Source of the DNA: Mesorhizobium ventifaucium
GTDB taxonomy: Bacteria; Pseudomonadota; Alphaproteobacteria; Rhizobiales; Rhizobiaceae
Direction of reading: 5' to 3'
NCBI RefSeq assembly: GCF_935822925.1
Contig: NZ_CAKXZS010000025.1
Coordinates: 19,341-83,340, forward strand
Length of the DNA: 64,000 bases
Below, one piece after another: positions 1-9,100 of the stretch. Made by a program: the position numbers and the translations under genes. The stretch's first letter is position 1, and each line of letters begins with the position of its first letter. A model generated the notes under the pieces. It was not told the origin of the DNA. It worked only from the letters and a program-made list of their open reading frames with translations, and searched no databases.

Positions 1-915
1 TCGATCCTGTCGCGGAGCCTGTCGCTCCTGGCCGACAGCCGCAACGCGCTTGGCTTCGGCTTCATGCTGCCGGCGGCAGCGCTGCTGCTGGTCTTCCTCA
101 CCTATCCGTTGGGGCTCGGCATCTGGCTCGGCTTCACGGATGCCCGCATCGGCCGCCCCGGTATCTTCATAGGCATCGAAAACTACCAATATCTGTCGGA
201 TGACGCCGTCTTCTGGCTCTCCGTCTTCAACACCTTGCTCTACACGATAAGCGCGTCGATCCTGAAATTCGCGCTCGGCCTCTGGCTGGCGCTTATCCTC
301 AATCAGAACCTTCCCTTCAAATCGTTCTTCCGCGCGATCGTCCTGCTGCCGTGGGTGGTGCCGACGGTGCTGTCGGCCATCGCCTTCTGGTGGATCTACG
401 ATTCGCAGTTCTCCATCCTGTCCTGGGCGCTTATGGAAATGGGGCTGATCGACCATCGCATCAATTTCCTCGGCGATCCGGAGAACGCGCGCGCTTCGGT
501 GATCGCGGCCAATGTGTGGCGCGGCATTCCGTTCGTCGCCATCACTCTGCTAGCCGGCTTGCAAACTATACCGCAGTCGCTTTACGAGGCCGCCACGCTC
601 GACGGCGCCAGTCGCTGGCAATTGTTTCGTTTTGTGACGCTGCCGCTGCTGACGCCGATCATCGCCATCACCATGACGTTTTCGGTGTTGTTCACCTTCA
701 CCGATTTCCAGCTGATCTATGTGCTGACCCGCGGCGGACCGGTCAATGCCACCCATCTGATGGCGACATTGTCGTTTCAGCGCGGCATTTCGGGAGGCCA
801 GCTTGGCGAGGGCGCCGCCATCGCGGTCGCCATGATCCCGTTCCTGCTTGCGGCGATCTTGTTCAGCTATTTCGGCCTGCAACGCCGCAAATGGCAGCAG
901 GGCGGAGGAGACTGA
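1..915 (+). CDS. Sugar ABC transporter permease, MalF/UgpA type (5' end outside window)
   Basis: Inner-membrane permease subunit of a carbohydrate-type ABC importer. The frame is open from base 1, so the true start lies upstream; the first ATG in the window (64) falls inside the first membrane segment and is probably internal. Several hydrophobic segments are visible. The EAA-type loop that contacts the ATPase reads EAATLDGASRWQLFRFV, as in MalF/UgpA relatives. The stop is one base before the next permease gene, so the two are co-transcribed. Substrate cannot be told from the sequence; the ATPase and binding-protein genes are presumably upstream. Confidence 0.93.
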   Translation, partial: SILSRSLSLLADSRNALGFGFMLPAAALLLVFLTYPLGLGIWLGFTDARIGRPGIFIGIENYQYLSDDAVFWLSVFNTLLYTISASILKFALGLWLALILNQNLPFKSFFRAIVLLPWVVPTVLSAIAFWWIYDSQFSILSWALMEMGLIDHRINFLGDPENARASVIAANVWRGIPFVAITLLAGLQTIPQSLYEAATLDGASRWQLFRFVTLPLLTPIIAITMTFSVLFTFTDFQLIYVLTRGGPVNATHLMATLSFQRGISGGQLGEGAAIAVAMIPFLLAAILFSYFGLQRRKWQQGGGD

Positions 916-916
916 C

Positions 917-1825
917 ATGGCCGAGATCAAGAGCGCCGCTATCAAAAAAACCAAACGGCCGGAACTCGACGAAGGCGGCATGGGCTATCTTCAGAGCCTG
1001 CCGCGGCGCGTGGTGACGGTCTATCTGCCGTTGCTGGTGTTCGTCATCGTGCTGTTGTTCCCGTTCTACTGGATGACGATCACGGCGATTAAGCCCAATC
1101 ACGAGATGACGGACTACGCCAATTTCAATCCGTTCTGGGTCGTGCATCCGACCTTCGAGCACATCCGCTATCTCTTGTTCGACACGTCCTATCCGGGCTG
1201 GCTGCTCAACACGATCATCATCTCCACCGCCGCCACGTTCCTGTCGCTGCTGGCTGCGGTGTTCGCGGCCTATGCGATCGAACGGCTGCGGTTTTCCGGG
1301 GCGCGGCAGGTCGGGCTGGCGATCTTCCTCGCCTATCTCGTGCCGCCTTCGATCCTGTTCATCCCGCTGTCGGTGATGGTGTTCAACCTTGGGCTTTACG
1401 ACACCCCCTTCGCGCTCATCCTCACCTACCCGACCTTCCTGGTGCCGTTCTGCACCTGGCTGCTGATGGGTTACTTCCGTTCCATCCCGTTCGAACTGGA
1501 AGAATGCGCGCTCATCGACGGGGCGAGCCGCTGGCAGATCCTCGTGAAGATCGTGCTGCCGCTGTCGGTGCCTGGCCTGATTTCGGCCGGCATATTCGCA
1601 TTCACCCTGTCCTGGAACGAATTCATCTATGCGCTGACGTTCATCCAGTCGTCCGAAAACAAGACGGTGCCGGTCGGGGTGCTCACGGAGCTTGTCCGCT
1701 CCGACGTCTATGAGTGGGGAGCGCTGATGGCTGGAGCCCTGATCGGCTCGCTGCCGGTGGTGGTGCTCTATTCGTTCTTCGTCGAGCACTACGTTTCCTC
1801 GATGACCGGAGCGGTGAAGGAATAA
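917..1825 (+). CDS. Sugar ABC transporter permease, MalG/UgpE type
   Basis: Second permease of the importer, 302 aa, with about six membrane segments and a hydrophilic N-terminus. The EAA loop reads EECALIDGASRWQILVKIVLPL, the MalG-type signature, with the usual Gly about ten residues before the C-terminal hydrophobic part. The start at 917 is preceded by a GGAGGAG ribosome site at 904-910 and follows the previous stop by one base. A frame extension to 848 lies inside the upstream gene and is not the start. No ATPase gene follows; the operon ends at a palindromic repeat. Confidence 0.94.
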   Translation: MAEIKSAAIKKTKRPELDEGGMGYLQSLPRRVVTVYLPLLVFVIVLLFPFYWMTITAIKPNHEMTDYANFNPFWVVHPTFEHIRYLLFDTSYPGWLLNTIIISTAATFLSLLAAVFAAYAIERLRFSGARQVGLAIFLAYLVPPSILFIPLSVMVFNLGLYDTPFALILTYPTFLVPFCTWLLMGYFRSIPFELEECALIDGASRWQILVKIVLPLSVPGLISAGIFAFTLSWNEFIYALTFIQSSENKTVPVGVLTELVRSDVYEWGALMAGALIGSLPVVVLYSFFVEHYVSSMTGAVKE

Positions 1826-2170
1826 CGCCCTGCCGCAGTCGGCGCTCGACCCGCCGTTTGTCGAAGTCGGCGCCGCCCCTCATCCGCCTGCCGGCACCTT
1901 CTCCCCGTATAGTGACGGGGAGAAGCGGCTGGCTGCGGCCTCGGCACCCATTCTGCAACGCTGGAGATTGGCGAAATCCTTTGCGAAGGCATCTTTCTCC
2001 CCGTCACTATACGGGGAGAAATGCCCGGCAGGGCAATGAGGGGCGGCGCCGACCCGGTGCGATTGCTATGCTGCAGCAGCGTTATCAATACGGGCATTGC
2101 CGCCAACCATCCGCCGCGTTATCTCAGGCGACCTTGTCTGCCTCAACTGACCTTCTGCCGGAGCCTCCCA
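1826..2170. repeat. Intergenic stretch with an inverted pair of rhizobial palindromic repeats
   Basis: No gene seen. Two copies of about 60 bases lie head to head at 1866-1925 and 1995-2053; the second is nearly the reverse complement of the first. Each ends in a hairpin with arms CTTCTCCCCGT and ACGGGGAGAAG (first copy at 1898-1925). The arrangement is typical of the RIME-like short palindromes scattered in rhizobial genomes. It may act as a terminator for the permease operon. Confidence 0.8.
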
Positions 2171-2914
2171 ATGCCTGAAATCGTCACCGCCGCCATGCTC
2201 GTCATCGGCGATGAGATTCTGTCCGGCCGCACCAAGGACAAGAATATCGGCCACCTCGCCGACATCATGACGGCGATCGGCATCGACCTGAAGGAGGTGC
2301 GCATCGTTGCCGACGAGGAAGACGAGATCGTCGCCGCGGTGAATGCCCTGCGTGCTCGCTACACCTATGTTTTCACGACCGGCGGCATCGGTCCGACGCA
2401 TGACGACATCACCGCGGATGCCATTGCCAGGGCCTTCGGCGTGCCCTGCGACTACGACGCCAAAGCCTATGCCATGCTCGAAGCGAGCTACGCCGCGCGT
2501 GGCATCGAATATACCGAGGCTCGCAAGCGCATGGCGCGGATGCCGCGCGGTGCCGACCATATCGACAATCCTGTGTCGATCGCGCCGGGCTTTCGCATCG
2601 GCAACGTCCATGTCATGGCCGGCGTGCCGGCGATTTTCCAGGCGATGCTCGACAATGTGGTGCCGACGCTCAAAGCCGGCACCAGAATGCTGTCGGCCAC
2701 GGTGCACTGTCCGTTCGGCGAAGGCCTGGTCGGCGGACCGCTGGGCGACATCCAGAGGGCGCATCCGGACACGATCATCGGCTCCTACCCGAAATTTGGC
2801 GACGGCAAGTTCTGGACCGAGCTGGTCGTCCGTGCCCGCAGCCAGGAAGCGCTGGACGCCGCCCGCGCCGATGTCGAGGCGATGGTCGCGGGGCTCACCA
2901 GCGCAGCCAGTTGA
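2171..2914 (+). CDS. Molybdopterin-binding (CinA N-terminal/MoaB-fold) protein
   Basis: 247 aa, one MoCF-biosynthesis domain. Near the N-terminus it reads LVIGDEILSGRTKDKN and at about residue 70 TTGGIGPTHDDITADAI, the two hallmark loops of the MogA/MoaB/CinA fold. It has the length of stand-alone CinA N-terminal proteins and lacks the C-terminal deamidase domain of full CinA. The exact substrate (nucleotide versus pterin) is not known for these short forms. The ATG at 2171 is chosen because the domain begins at once; the frame is open further upstream but enters the repeat. Confidence 0.9.
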   Translation: MPEIVTAAMLVIGDEILSGRTKDKNIGHLADIMTAIGIDLKEVRIVADEEDEIVAAVNALRARYTYVFTTGGIGPTHDDITADAIARAFGVPCDYDAKAYAMLEASYAARGIEYTEARKRMARMPRGADHIDNPVSIAPGFRIGNVHVMAGVPAIFQAMLDNVVPTLKAGTRMLSATVHCPFGEGLVGGPLGDIQRAHPDTIIGSYPKFGDGKFWTELVVRARSQEALDAARADVEAMVAGLTSAAS

Positions 2915-2917
2915 TCT

Positions 2918-3044
2918 AAAGCGCGTCGCGTCTAATAGGATTTCATGCGACACGCTTTAGGTTCTTGTCTTTATGCATGTCGTTATCCCAAAACCGCTGC
3001 GCACCCTCGTGCTCGCGGGCATGCTTTGGGGCGACATGCATTAG
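2918..3044. repeat. Palindromic intergenic repeat, copy A of the TGCATGTCG family
   Basis: Two nested inverted repeats. The first pairs AAAGCGCGTCGCG with GCGACACGCTTT (2919-2958); the second has TGCATGTCG at 2974-2982 and CGACATGCA at 3032-3040 around a CCAAAACCGCTGCGCAC core. Related copies are at 5322-5432 and, inverted, at 44614-44690; shorter relatives are at 34240-34287 and 43980-44027. Confidence 0.85.
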
Positions 3045-3115
3045 CCGGAACCAAGCATGGTGCTGTAACGTTTCGTGCGGGCGAGTTTCGCTCGCCCGTA
3101 AATTGAGGGGTTATC

Positions 3116-3949
3116 ATGCGATTCAAGACCATCGTCGCCATACTGCAGAACGAACAGGACGCGGAGCGCGTGCTCGAATGCGCTGTCCCGCTTGCCGACA
3201 GGTTTGAGAGCCATCTCATCGGCATCCATGCCGAAGCGCTTCCCGTCCCCTACACCTCGGCCACCGGCTTTCCCGACACCGAGTTCCTGCAGGTTTCGAC
3301 CGACATGAACAAGGAGCGCGCTGAAAAATTGCGGGCGGTTTTCCTCAGGCATGTCGAGGATTCCGGCCTGTCCTTCGAGTGGCGCAGCCTCGAGAGCTTT
3401 TCCGGAGACAGCGCGCTGACCGGCATCCCGACCGTTCGCACCGCGGACCTGATCATCGCCGCGCAGCGCGAGTCGGGCGCCGATCCGAGCGCCGACGTGG
3501 ATACGCTGGTCTACGATGCCGGTCGGCCGGTGCTGGTCGTGCCGCATTCAGGCCCGCTCATCACCAGCTTCAAGCATGTGCTGCTCGCCTGGAACGGCAG
3601 CAAGGAAGCCGCGCGCGCCGCCTTTGACGCCCTGCCCTTCATCATCGAGGCCGAAAAAACCGATATCGTCGTCGTCGACCCGCCGGATTCGCTCGACGAG
3701 GCCCCGGAGGCAGCCGGCACCGAAATCGCCGCCGCCCTGTCCAGGCATGGCGCCACGGTCAGCGTCTCGGTGCTGCAATCGGCCGGCCTCTCGGTCGACG
3801 ACGTGCTCCAGACCAGGGTTGCCGAAACCGGCGCCGACCTGCTCGTGCTCGGCGCCTACAGCCATTCCTGGCTGCGCCAGCTTCTGTTCGGCGGCGTCAC
3901 CCGCACGGTGCTGCGCACCCTGCCGGTGGCAGCTTTCCTGTCACGGTAA
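3116..3949 (+). CDS. Universal stress protein with two UspA domains
   Basis: 277 aa. The first domain starts MRFKTIVAILQNEQDAERV; the second starts near residue 150 with FKHVLLAWNGSKEAARA and ends LVLGAYSHSWLRQLLFGGVTRTVLR, the typical C-terminal ATP-loop region (G-2x-G-9x-G type) of UspA. Proteins of this tandem form are cytoplasmic stress proteins in rhizobia; exact role unknown. The ATG at 3116 follows a GAGGGG ribosome site. It stands alone between repeats. Confidence 0.92.
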   Translation: MRFKTIVAILQNEQDAERVLECAVPLADRFESHLIGIHAEALPVPYTSATGFPDTEFLQVSTDMNKERAEKLRAVFLRHVEDSGLSFEWRSLESFSGDSALTGIPTVRTADLIIAAQRESGADPSADVDTLVYDAGRPVLVVPHSGPLITSFKHVLLAWNGSKEAARAAFDALPFIIEAEKTDIVVVDPPDSLDEAPEAAGTEIAAALSRHGATVSVSVLQSAGLSVDDVLQTRVAETGADLLVLGAYSHSWLRQLLFGGVTRTVLRTLPVAAFLSR

Positions 3950-4093
3950 GTCCACAAGGACTAAGTCCACAGGGATCGCCTGCCGCCGCCCTGTCTTGCA
4001 TCGCCCTTGCCAAGGCCAAGGCTTTCCAGTTAATTCCGCGCGTTCCTTCAAGTGTCTGCGCGCGTTTTTGGCGCGCTGCGGAGTGCGCAAAAA

Positions 4094-4594
4094 ATGTCCC
4101 TTCCCGAAAAGGCCTTTCCTGTTTCCTGGGATCAGTTCCACCGCGACGCGCGTGCGCTCGCCTGGCGGCTTGCCGGCGCCAACAAAGGCCAATGGAAGGC
4201 GATCGTCTGCATCACGCGCGGCGGCCTGGTTCCGGCCGCCATCATCTCGCGTGAACTCGGCATCCGGGTCATCGAGACGGTTTGCGTCGCCTCCTATCAC
4301 GACTATGCCAGCCAGGGGCAGTTGCAGGTGCTGAAGGAGGTCACGCCGGCACTGCTCGCCGATGACGGCGCCGGCGTATTGATCATCGACGACCTGACAG
4401 ACACCGGCAAGACCGCGGGCATCGTGCGCGCCATGATGCCCAAGGCGCATTTCGCCACCGTCTACGCCAAGCCGAAAGGCAGGCCGATGGTCGACACCTT
4501 CGTCACCGAGGTCAGCCAGGACACCTGGATCTATTTTCCGTGGGATATGGGCTTCACCTACCAGAAGCCGATCGCCGACGACCACGCCGGCTGA
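4094..4594 (+). CDS. gpt: Xanthine phosphoribosyltransferase
   Basis: 166 aa, type I phosphoribosyltransferase that makes XMP (and GMP) from xanthine or guanine and PRPP in purine salvage. The PRPP loop LIIDDLTDTGKT is near residue 97, preceded by the ITRGGLVPAAIISRELGI region, and the base-binding hood YFPWDMGF is near the C-terminus, as in E. coli Gpt. The start at 4094 gives the N-terminus normal for Gpt; the frame is open to 4052 but has no conserved residues there. Confidence 0.93.
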   Translation: MSLPEKAFPVSWDQFHRDARALAWRLAGANKGQWKAIVCITRGGLVPAAIISRELGIRVIETVCVASYHDYASQGQLQVLKEVTPALLADDGAGVLIIDDLTDTGKTAGIVRAMMPKAHFATVYAKPKGRPMVDTFVTEVSQDTWIYFPWDMGFTYQKPIADDHAG

Positions 4595-4627
4595 TTTGCC
4601 GCAACTGCTTTTTCTTCCGGAACATGC

Positions 4628-4668
4628 CGGCGAACACTGCTTGCCGGCGAGCACTGCTTGCCGGCGAT
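4628..4668 (+). repeat. Short tandem repeat, 17-base unit, two full copies
   Basis: The unit CCGGCGARCACTGCTTG occurs at 4628-4644 and 4645-4661 and begins a third time. It lies just behind gpt in an otherwise AT-rich spacer (4595-4828) that holds no gene. Confidence 0.7.
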
Positions 4669-4828
4669 CACGTCTTGAAAGAGTGCCGTAGCGCACGATA
4701 TTTCCTGAATCGGAACCTGGTGGTGTGGTTAACCCGTTCGTATGAGGTTTTTTACTTTTATTGCTTATGATTAGCCGTAAGATTCACGAGACGGCAAGTG
4801 ATTCTGGAGGCTGGGGCAAGCTTCTCCG

Positions 4829-5317
4829 ATGTTGACGAGGCCAGCAACGCACAACCATTTGGCCGAAAGGGTTCAGCGGCTCTTCGGCCCAGCACCGTGC
4901 CGCCTGCAGGTTGCAGCATTGCCCTGGCGCGACACCGGGCATGGCGTCGAGATCATGCTGATCACCAGCCGCGATACCGGCCGCTGGGTGCTTCCCAAGG
5001 GCTGGCCCGAGGCCAAGGAACTGCTTTGCGAAGCGGCGGCGCGCGAGGCCGGCGAGGAAGCCGGACTGCGCGGTACGATCTCCCACCACGAAGCCGGCCG
5101 CTACTTCTATGCCAAAGCATTGGCTTCCGGCGAGGAAGTGCCTTGCGAGGTTTTGGTGTTTCCGCTGCAGGTCGAAAAGGTCGCCGGCCGGTGGAAGGAA
5201 AAGCGGTCGCGCATCCGCAAATGGGTCAGCCCCGCCGAGGCCGTGCGCATGGTCAACGAGCCGGACCTCGGCCAGATCATCGCCTATTTCTGTGCCGACC
5301 CGTACCAATTCTCCTGA
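4829..5317 (+). CDS. NUDIX hydrolase (diphosphoinositol/dinucleoside polyphosphate hydrolase-like)
   Basis: 162 aa. The NUDIX box spans about residues 58-80, beginning GWPEAKELLCEAAAREAGEE and ending AGL; it contains the REAGEEAG core whose glutamates bind the metal. It is followed by a WKEKRSRIRKWVSP segment, as in the DIPP-like subgroup that hydrolyses diphosphate bonds in dinucleoside or inositol polyphosphates. Substrate is inferred from subgroup only. The start at 4829 lacks a clear ribosome site apart from CTGGAGG about 20 bases upstream. Confidence 0.88.
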   Translation: MLTRPATHNHLAERVQRLFGPAPCRLQVAALPWRDTGHGVEIMLITSRDTGRWVLPKGWPEAKELLCEAAAREAGEEAGLRGTISHHEAGRYFYAKALASGEEVPCEVLVFPLQVEKVAGRWKEKRSRIRKWVSPAEAVRMVNEPDLGQIIAYFCADPYQFS

Positions 5318-5321
5318 GCAC

Positions 5322-5432
5322 GGCCTAAACCGCGACGCGCTTTAGGTTGTTGTTTATGCATGTCGTTATCGCAAAACCGCTGCACTCCCTCGGGTCAGGC
5401 CCGAGGGCATGCTTTTGCGCAACATGCATTAG
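5322..5432. repeat. Palindromic intergenic repeat, copy B of the TGCATGTCG family
   Basis: Same architecture as the copy at 2918-3044: a CGCGACGCGCTTTAGGTT segment, then a TGCATGTCG ... ACATGCA pair around an AAAACCGCTGCA core. It has an additional inner hairpin CCTCGGG-TCAGG-CCCGAGG. It lies directly behind the NUDIX gene and may serve as its terminator. Confidence 0.85.
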
Positions 5433-5645
5433 ACTCACCGGCCAAAGCCGCGCACCTGCCGCGCATCACCGGCGATGTTCTTTGGCGAAGGGAATCGATT
5501 TGGCCACTCCAGCTTGGCATGCGTTGTCCGGCTGATATGGCCTGCACGTGGGTGAAAATCGAAATCCTGCGGGCCTTTCTATCCCCGTTATCCACATATG
5601 TGACACACAAGATGTTGGGGTCACAAAAGCTGCGTAAACGAATCC

Positions 5646-5731
5646 TTGACGGCGCAAAACGAGTCGCCTTTTATAGGCCATGCGCTCCTGTTGAGAGCGC
5701 GACCGGAAAGTTCTGAGCCCGGTCTTTTTTC
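5646..5731 (+). ncRNA. Candidate small RNA gene with its own promoter and terminator
   Basis: A sigma-70-like promoter TTGACG (5646-5651) is followed after 17 bases by TTTTAT/TTTATA. The predicted transcript starts near 5680. It holds one hairpin (GCGCTC-CTGTTGA-GAGCGC) and then a rho-independent terminator with stem GACCGG (5701-5706) and CCGGTC (5719-5724) and a run of six T. The transcript would be about 50 nt with no reading frame beyond four codons. Family not recognised. It could also be a short attenuated leader of nrdJ, but nrdJ begins 400 bases later. Confidence 0.5.
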
Positions 5732-5850
5732 CCGGATTACGTGCGTTTGGCCGCATTTCCGCCTGGCTACGAGGCCGGCGGAAGCGTTGGGATTGTGGGG
5801 TTTTTGGGGGACGAAAGGGAAAAATGTCGGACTGGAATAAATTGTCTGTT

Positions 5851-5868
5851 AATACTATATTTAGTGTT
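5851..5868. promoter_or_regulatory. NrdR-like box upstream of nrdJ
   Basis: AATACTATATTTAGTGTT is an interrupted palindrome (arms AATACTA and TAGTGTT, 4-base centre) that fits the known NrdR operator pattern ACACWA-NNNN-TWGTGT with one change. A second, shorter palindrome ACGCTA-GA-TAGTGT sits at 5883-5896. Tandem NrdR boxes usually lie about three helical turns apart; these do, roughly, but the second has a 2-base centre, so it is weak. NrdR represses ribonucleotide reductase genes when dATP is plentiful. Confidence 0.45.
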
Positions 5869-6133
5869 TGCAGGTAGGTTCGACGCTAGATAGTGTGAAG
5901 TTCCCTCGATTGAGGGAGTCGCAAAAAAGTTTCAATTTTGAGGGACCCGCAGGGTCCGTCGGCGCGTTGGACGGCTACTTCGCAAGGAGTTCGACCAGCA
6001 GGGCGGGCGGAGCCTCGTGAAAAGGAGCCGGCCGTTTTCGAACGCCGGCAGACGGCGGACATGCGCGTTTCGCAATGGGGGCAGAAATCCCGTGGGAAAG
6101 GCGCTATATGTAGACAAGCAAGGGATAGGACCA

Positions 6134-9100
6134 ATGCGCATCGAGCGTCGTTTCACCAAGCAGGGGCTAGCAGGTCAAGAAGGGGCGGCTTATGCGGAGA
6201 TCGAATTCCGCAAGGCACTTTCGGAGATCAAGAATCCGGATGGCTCGGTGGTGTTCCGCTTGGACAATATCGATGTGCCGGCGCAGTTCAGCCAGGTGGC
6301 CGCCGACATCCTGGCGCAGAAATATTACCGCAAGGCCGGCGTGCCGGCACGGCTGAAGAAGGTCGAGGAGAACGACGTCCCCTCCTTCCTGTGGCGCTCC
6401 GTCGCCGACGAGGCCGAACTGGCAAAACTGCCCGAGGCTGAGCGCTACGGCTCCGAGATCGACGCCCGCCAGGTCTTCGACCGCCTCGCCGGCACCTGGA
6501 CCTATTGGGGCTGGAAGGGCGGCTACTTCAAATCGGAGGAAGACGCGCGCGCCTTCCGCGACGAACTCGCCTATATGCTGGCCACCCAGCGTGTCGCGCC
6601 GAACTCGCCGCAATGGTTCAACACCGGCCTGCACTGGGCCTATGGCATCGACGGCCCGAGCCAGGGCCATTTCTATGTCGACCCGTTCACCGGCAAGCTG
6701 ACCAAGTCGAAATCTTCCTACGAGCATCCGCAGCCGCATGCCTGCTTCATCCAGGGTGTGCAGGACGATCTCGTCAACGAAGGCGGCATCATGGATTTGT
6801 GGGTGCGTGAAGCGCGGCTGTTCAAATACGGCTCCGGCACCGGCTCCAACTTCTCGTTCCTGCGCGGCGAAGGCGAAAAACTGTCCGGCGGCGGCCGCTC
6901 GTCCGGCCTGATGAGCTTCCTCAAGATCGGTGACCGCGCGGCGGGCGCCATCAAGTCGGGCGGCACGACGCGCCGCGCCGCAAAGATGGTCATCGTCGAC
7001 GCCGACCATCCCGATATCGAGGAATTCATCGACTGGAAGGTCAACGAGGAGCAGAAGGTCGCCTCGCTGGTTACCGGCTCCAAGATCGTCAAGAAGCACC
7101 TCGAAGCGATCATGAAGGCCTGCATCAACTGCGAAGGCCAGGACGATGATTGCTTCGACCCGGCGATCAACACCGCGCTGAAGCGCGAGATCAAGCTGGC
7201 CAAGAAGGACGGGGTGCCGGAGAACTACATCTACCGCGTCATCCAGTTCGCCAGGCAGGGCTACACCTCGATGTCGTTCAAGACCTACGACACCGACTGG
7301 GATTCGGACGCCTACCTCACCGTTTCGGGCCAGAACTCCAACAATTCGGTCTCGCTGAAAGACGATTTCCTGCGCGCCGTCGAAGAGGATGCCGACTGGC
7401 ACCTCACCGCCCGCAAGGACGGCAAGGTGCTGAAGACGCTGAAGGCCAGGGATCTGTGGGAAAAGATCGGCTATGCCGCCTGGGCGTCGGCCGATCCGGG
7501 CCTGCACTTCAACACGACGATGAACGACTGGCACACCTGCGCCGCGGCCGGTGCGATCCGGGCGTCCAACCCGTGCTCGGAATACATGTTCCTCGACGAC
7601 ACCGCCTGCAACCTGGCCTCGATCAACCTGCTGCCCTACCGCAACGCGGACGGCACCATCGATATATCAGCCTACGAGCACACGGTTCGGCTGTGGACCA
7701 TGGTGCTGGAAATTTCCGTCATGATGGCGCAGTTCCCGTCGAAGGAGATCGCCAAGCTCTCCTACGAATACCGCACGCTCGGCCTCGGCTACGCCAATAT
7801 TGGCGGCCTGCTGATGACCTCGGGCATTCCCTATGATTCCGACGAGGGCCGCGCCATCTGCGCAGCACTCACCGCAATCATGACCGGCACGGCCTATGCC
7901 ACCTCGGCCGAAATGGCCGCCGAGCTCGGCGCCTTCCCCGATTACGACCGCAATGCGCAGAACATGCTGCGCGTCATGCGCAACCATCGCCGCGCTGCCT
8001 ATGGCGACAAGGACGGCTACGAGAAACTCGCCGTCAACCCGGTGCCGCTGGTCGCCTCCGACCTGAAGCAGCCGGAGCTTGCCGTCCATGCCAAGGCCGC
8101 CTGGGACCGCGCCATCGAGCTCGGCGAGGAGCATGGCTACCGCAATGCGCAGGCGACCGTGATCGCGCCGACCGGCACGATCGGCCTGGTCATGGATTGT
8201 GACACCACCGGCATCGAGCCTGACTTCGCGCTGGTCAAGTTCAAGAAGCTGGCCGGCGGCGGCTATTTCAAGATCATCAACCGCGCTGTGCCTGAAGCGC
8301 TGCGCACGCTCGGCTATTCGGAAAGCCAGATCGCCGAGATCGAGGCCTATGCGGTCGGCCACGGCAACCTCAACCAGGCGCCCGCCGTCAACCCCGGCTC
8401 GCTTAGGGCAAAGGGTTTTACCGACGACAAGATCGCGGCGCTTAACGCCGCGTTGAAATCAGCCTTCGACATCAAGTTCGTCTTCAACCAGTGGACGCTG
8501 GGTGCCGACTGGGTGAAGGAGACGTTTGGCTTCACCGACGAGCAGCTCAACGATTTCTCGTTCGAGATGCTGCCGGCGCTCGGCTTCTCGAAGAAGGACC
8601 TCGAGGCCGCCAACATCCATGTCTGCGGGGCGATGACGCTGGAAGGCGCGCCGTTCCTGAAAGCCGAACATCTGCCGGTGTTCGACTGCGCCAGCCCGTG
8701 CGGCAAGATCGGCAAGCGTTCGCTGTCGATCAACAGCCACATCCAGATGATGGCGGCGGCGCAGCCCTTTATCTCCGGCGCCATTTCCAAGACCATCAAC
8801 ATGCCGAACGACGCGACGGTGGAAGATGCCAAGGGCGCCTACATGCTGTCATGGAAGCTGGCGCTGAAGGCCAACGCGCTCTATCGCGACGGCTCGAAAC
8901 TCTCGCAGCCGCTCAACGCCTCGCTGCTTGCCGACGTTGAAGACGACGATGACGATGCCGTCGAGCAGTTGATCGCAGCACCTGCTTCGCAGCGCGCGGT
9001 GCAGGTGACCGAAAAGATCGTCGAACGCGTCGTCGAACGCCTCTATCGCGACCGCGAAAAGCTGCCGAACCGCCGCAAGGGCTATACCCAGAAAGCGGTC

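Larger units (their letters stand above)
5436..6133 (+). promoter_or_regulatory. Non-coding upstream region of nrdJ
   Basis: About 700 bases without a credible protein gene. It contains a perfect DnaA-box match TTATCCACA at 5588-5596, the small-RNA-like unit at 5646-5731 (listed separately), a hairpin with arms TTCCGCC and GGCGGAA near 5757-5785, and a NrdR-like box (listed separately). It also has two short leader hairpins, CCCTC-GATT-GAGGG near 5903-5916 and GGACCC-GCA-GGGTCC near 5943-5957. No cobalamin riboswitch consensus was found although the enzyme needs adenosylcobalamin. Confidence 0.6.

Noticed and set aside
1826..2170. CRISPR-like repeats
   Set aside because: Only two inverted copies with no regular spacing; they fit a palindromic intergenic element.
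5436..6133. Cobalamin riboswitch for nrdJ
   Set aside because: Searched for by eye because the enzyme needs adenosylcobalamin; no B12-box consensus was seen.
6167..7534. 455-residue minus-strand frame
   Set aside because: Antisense of nrdJ.
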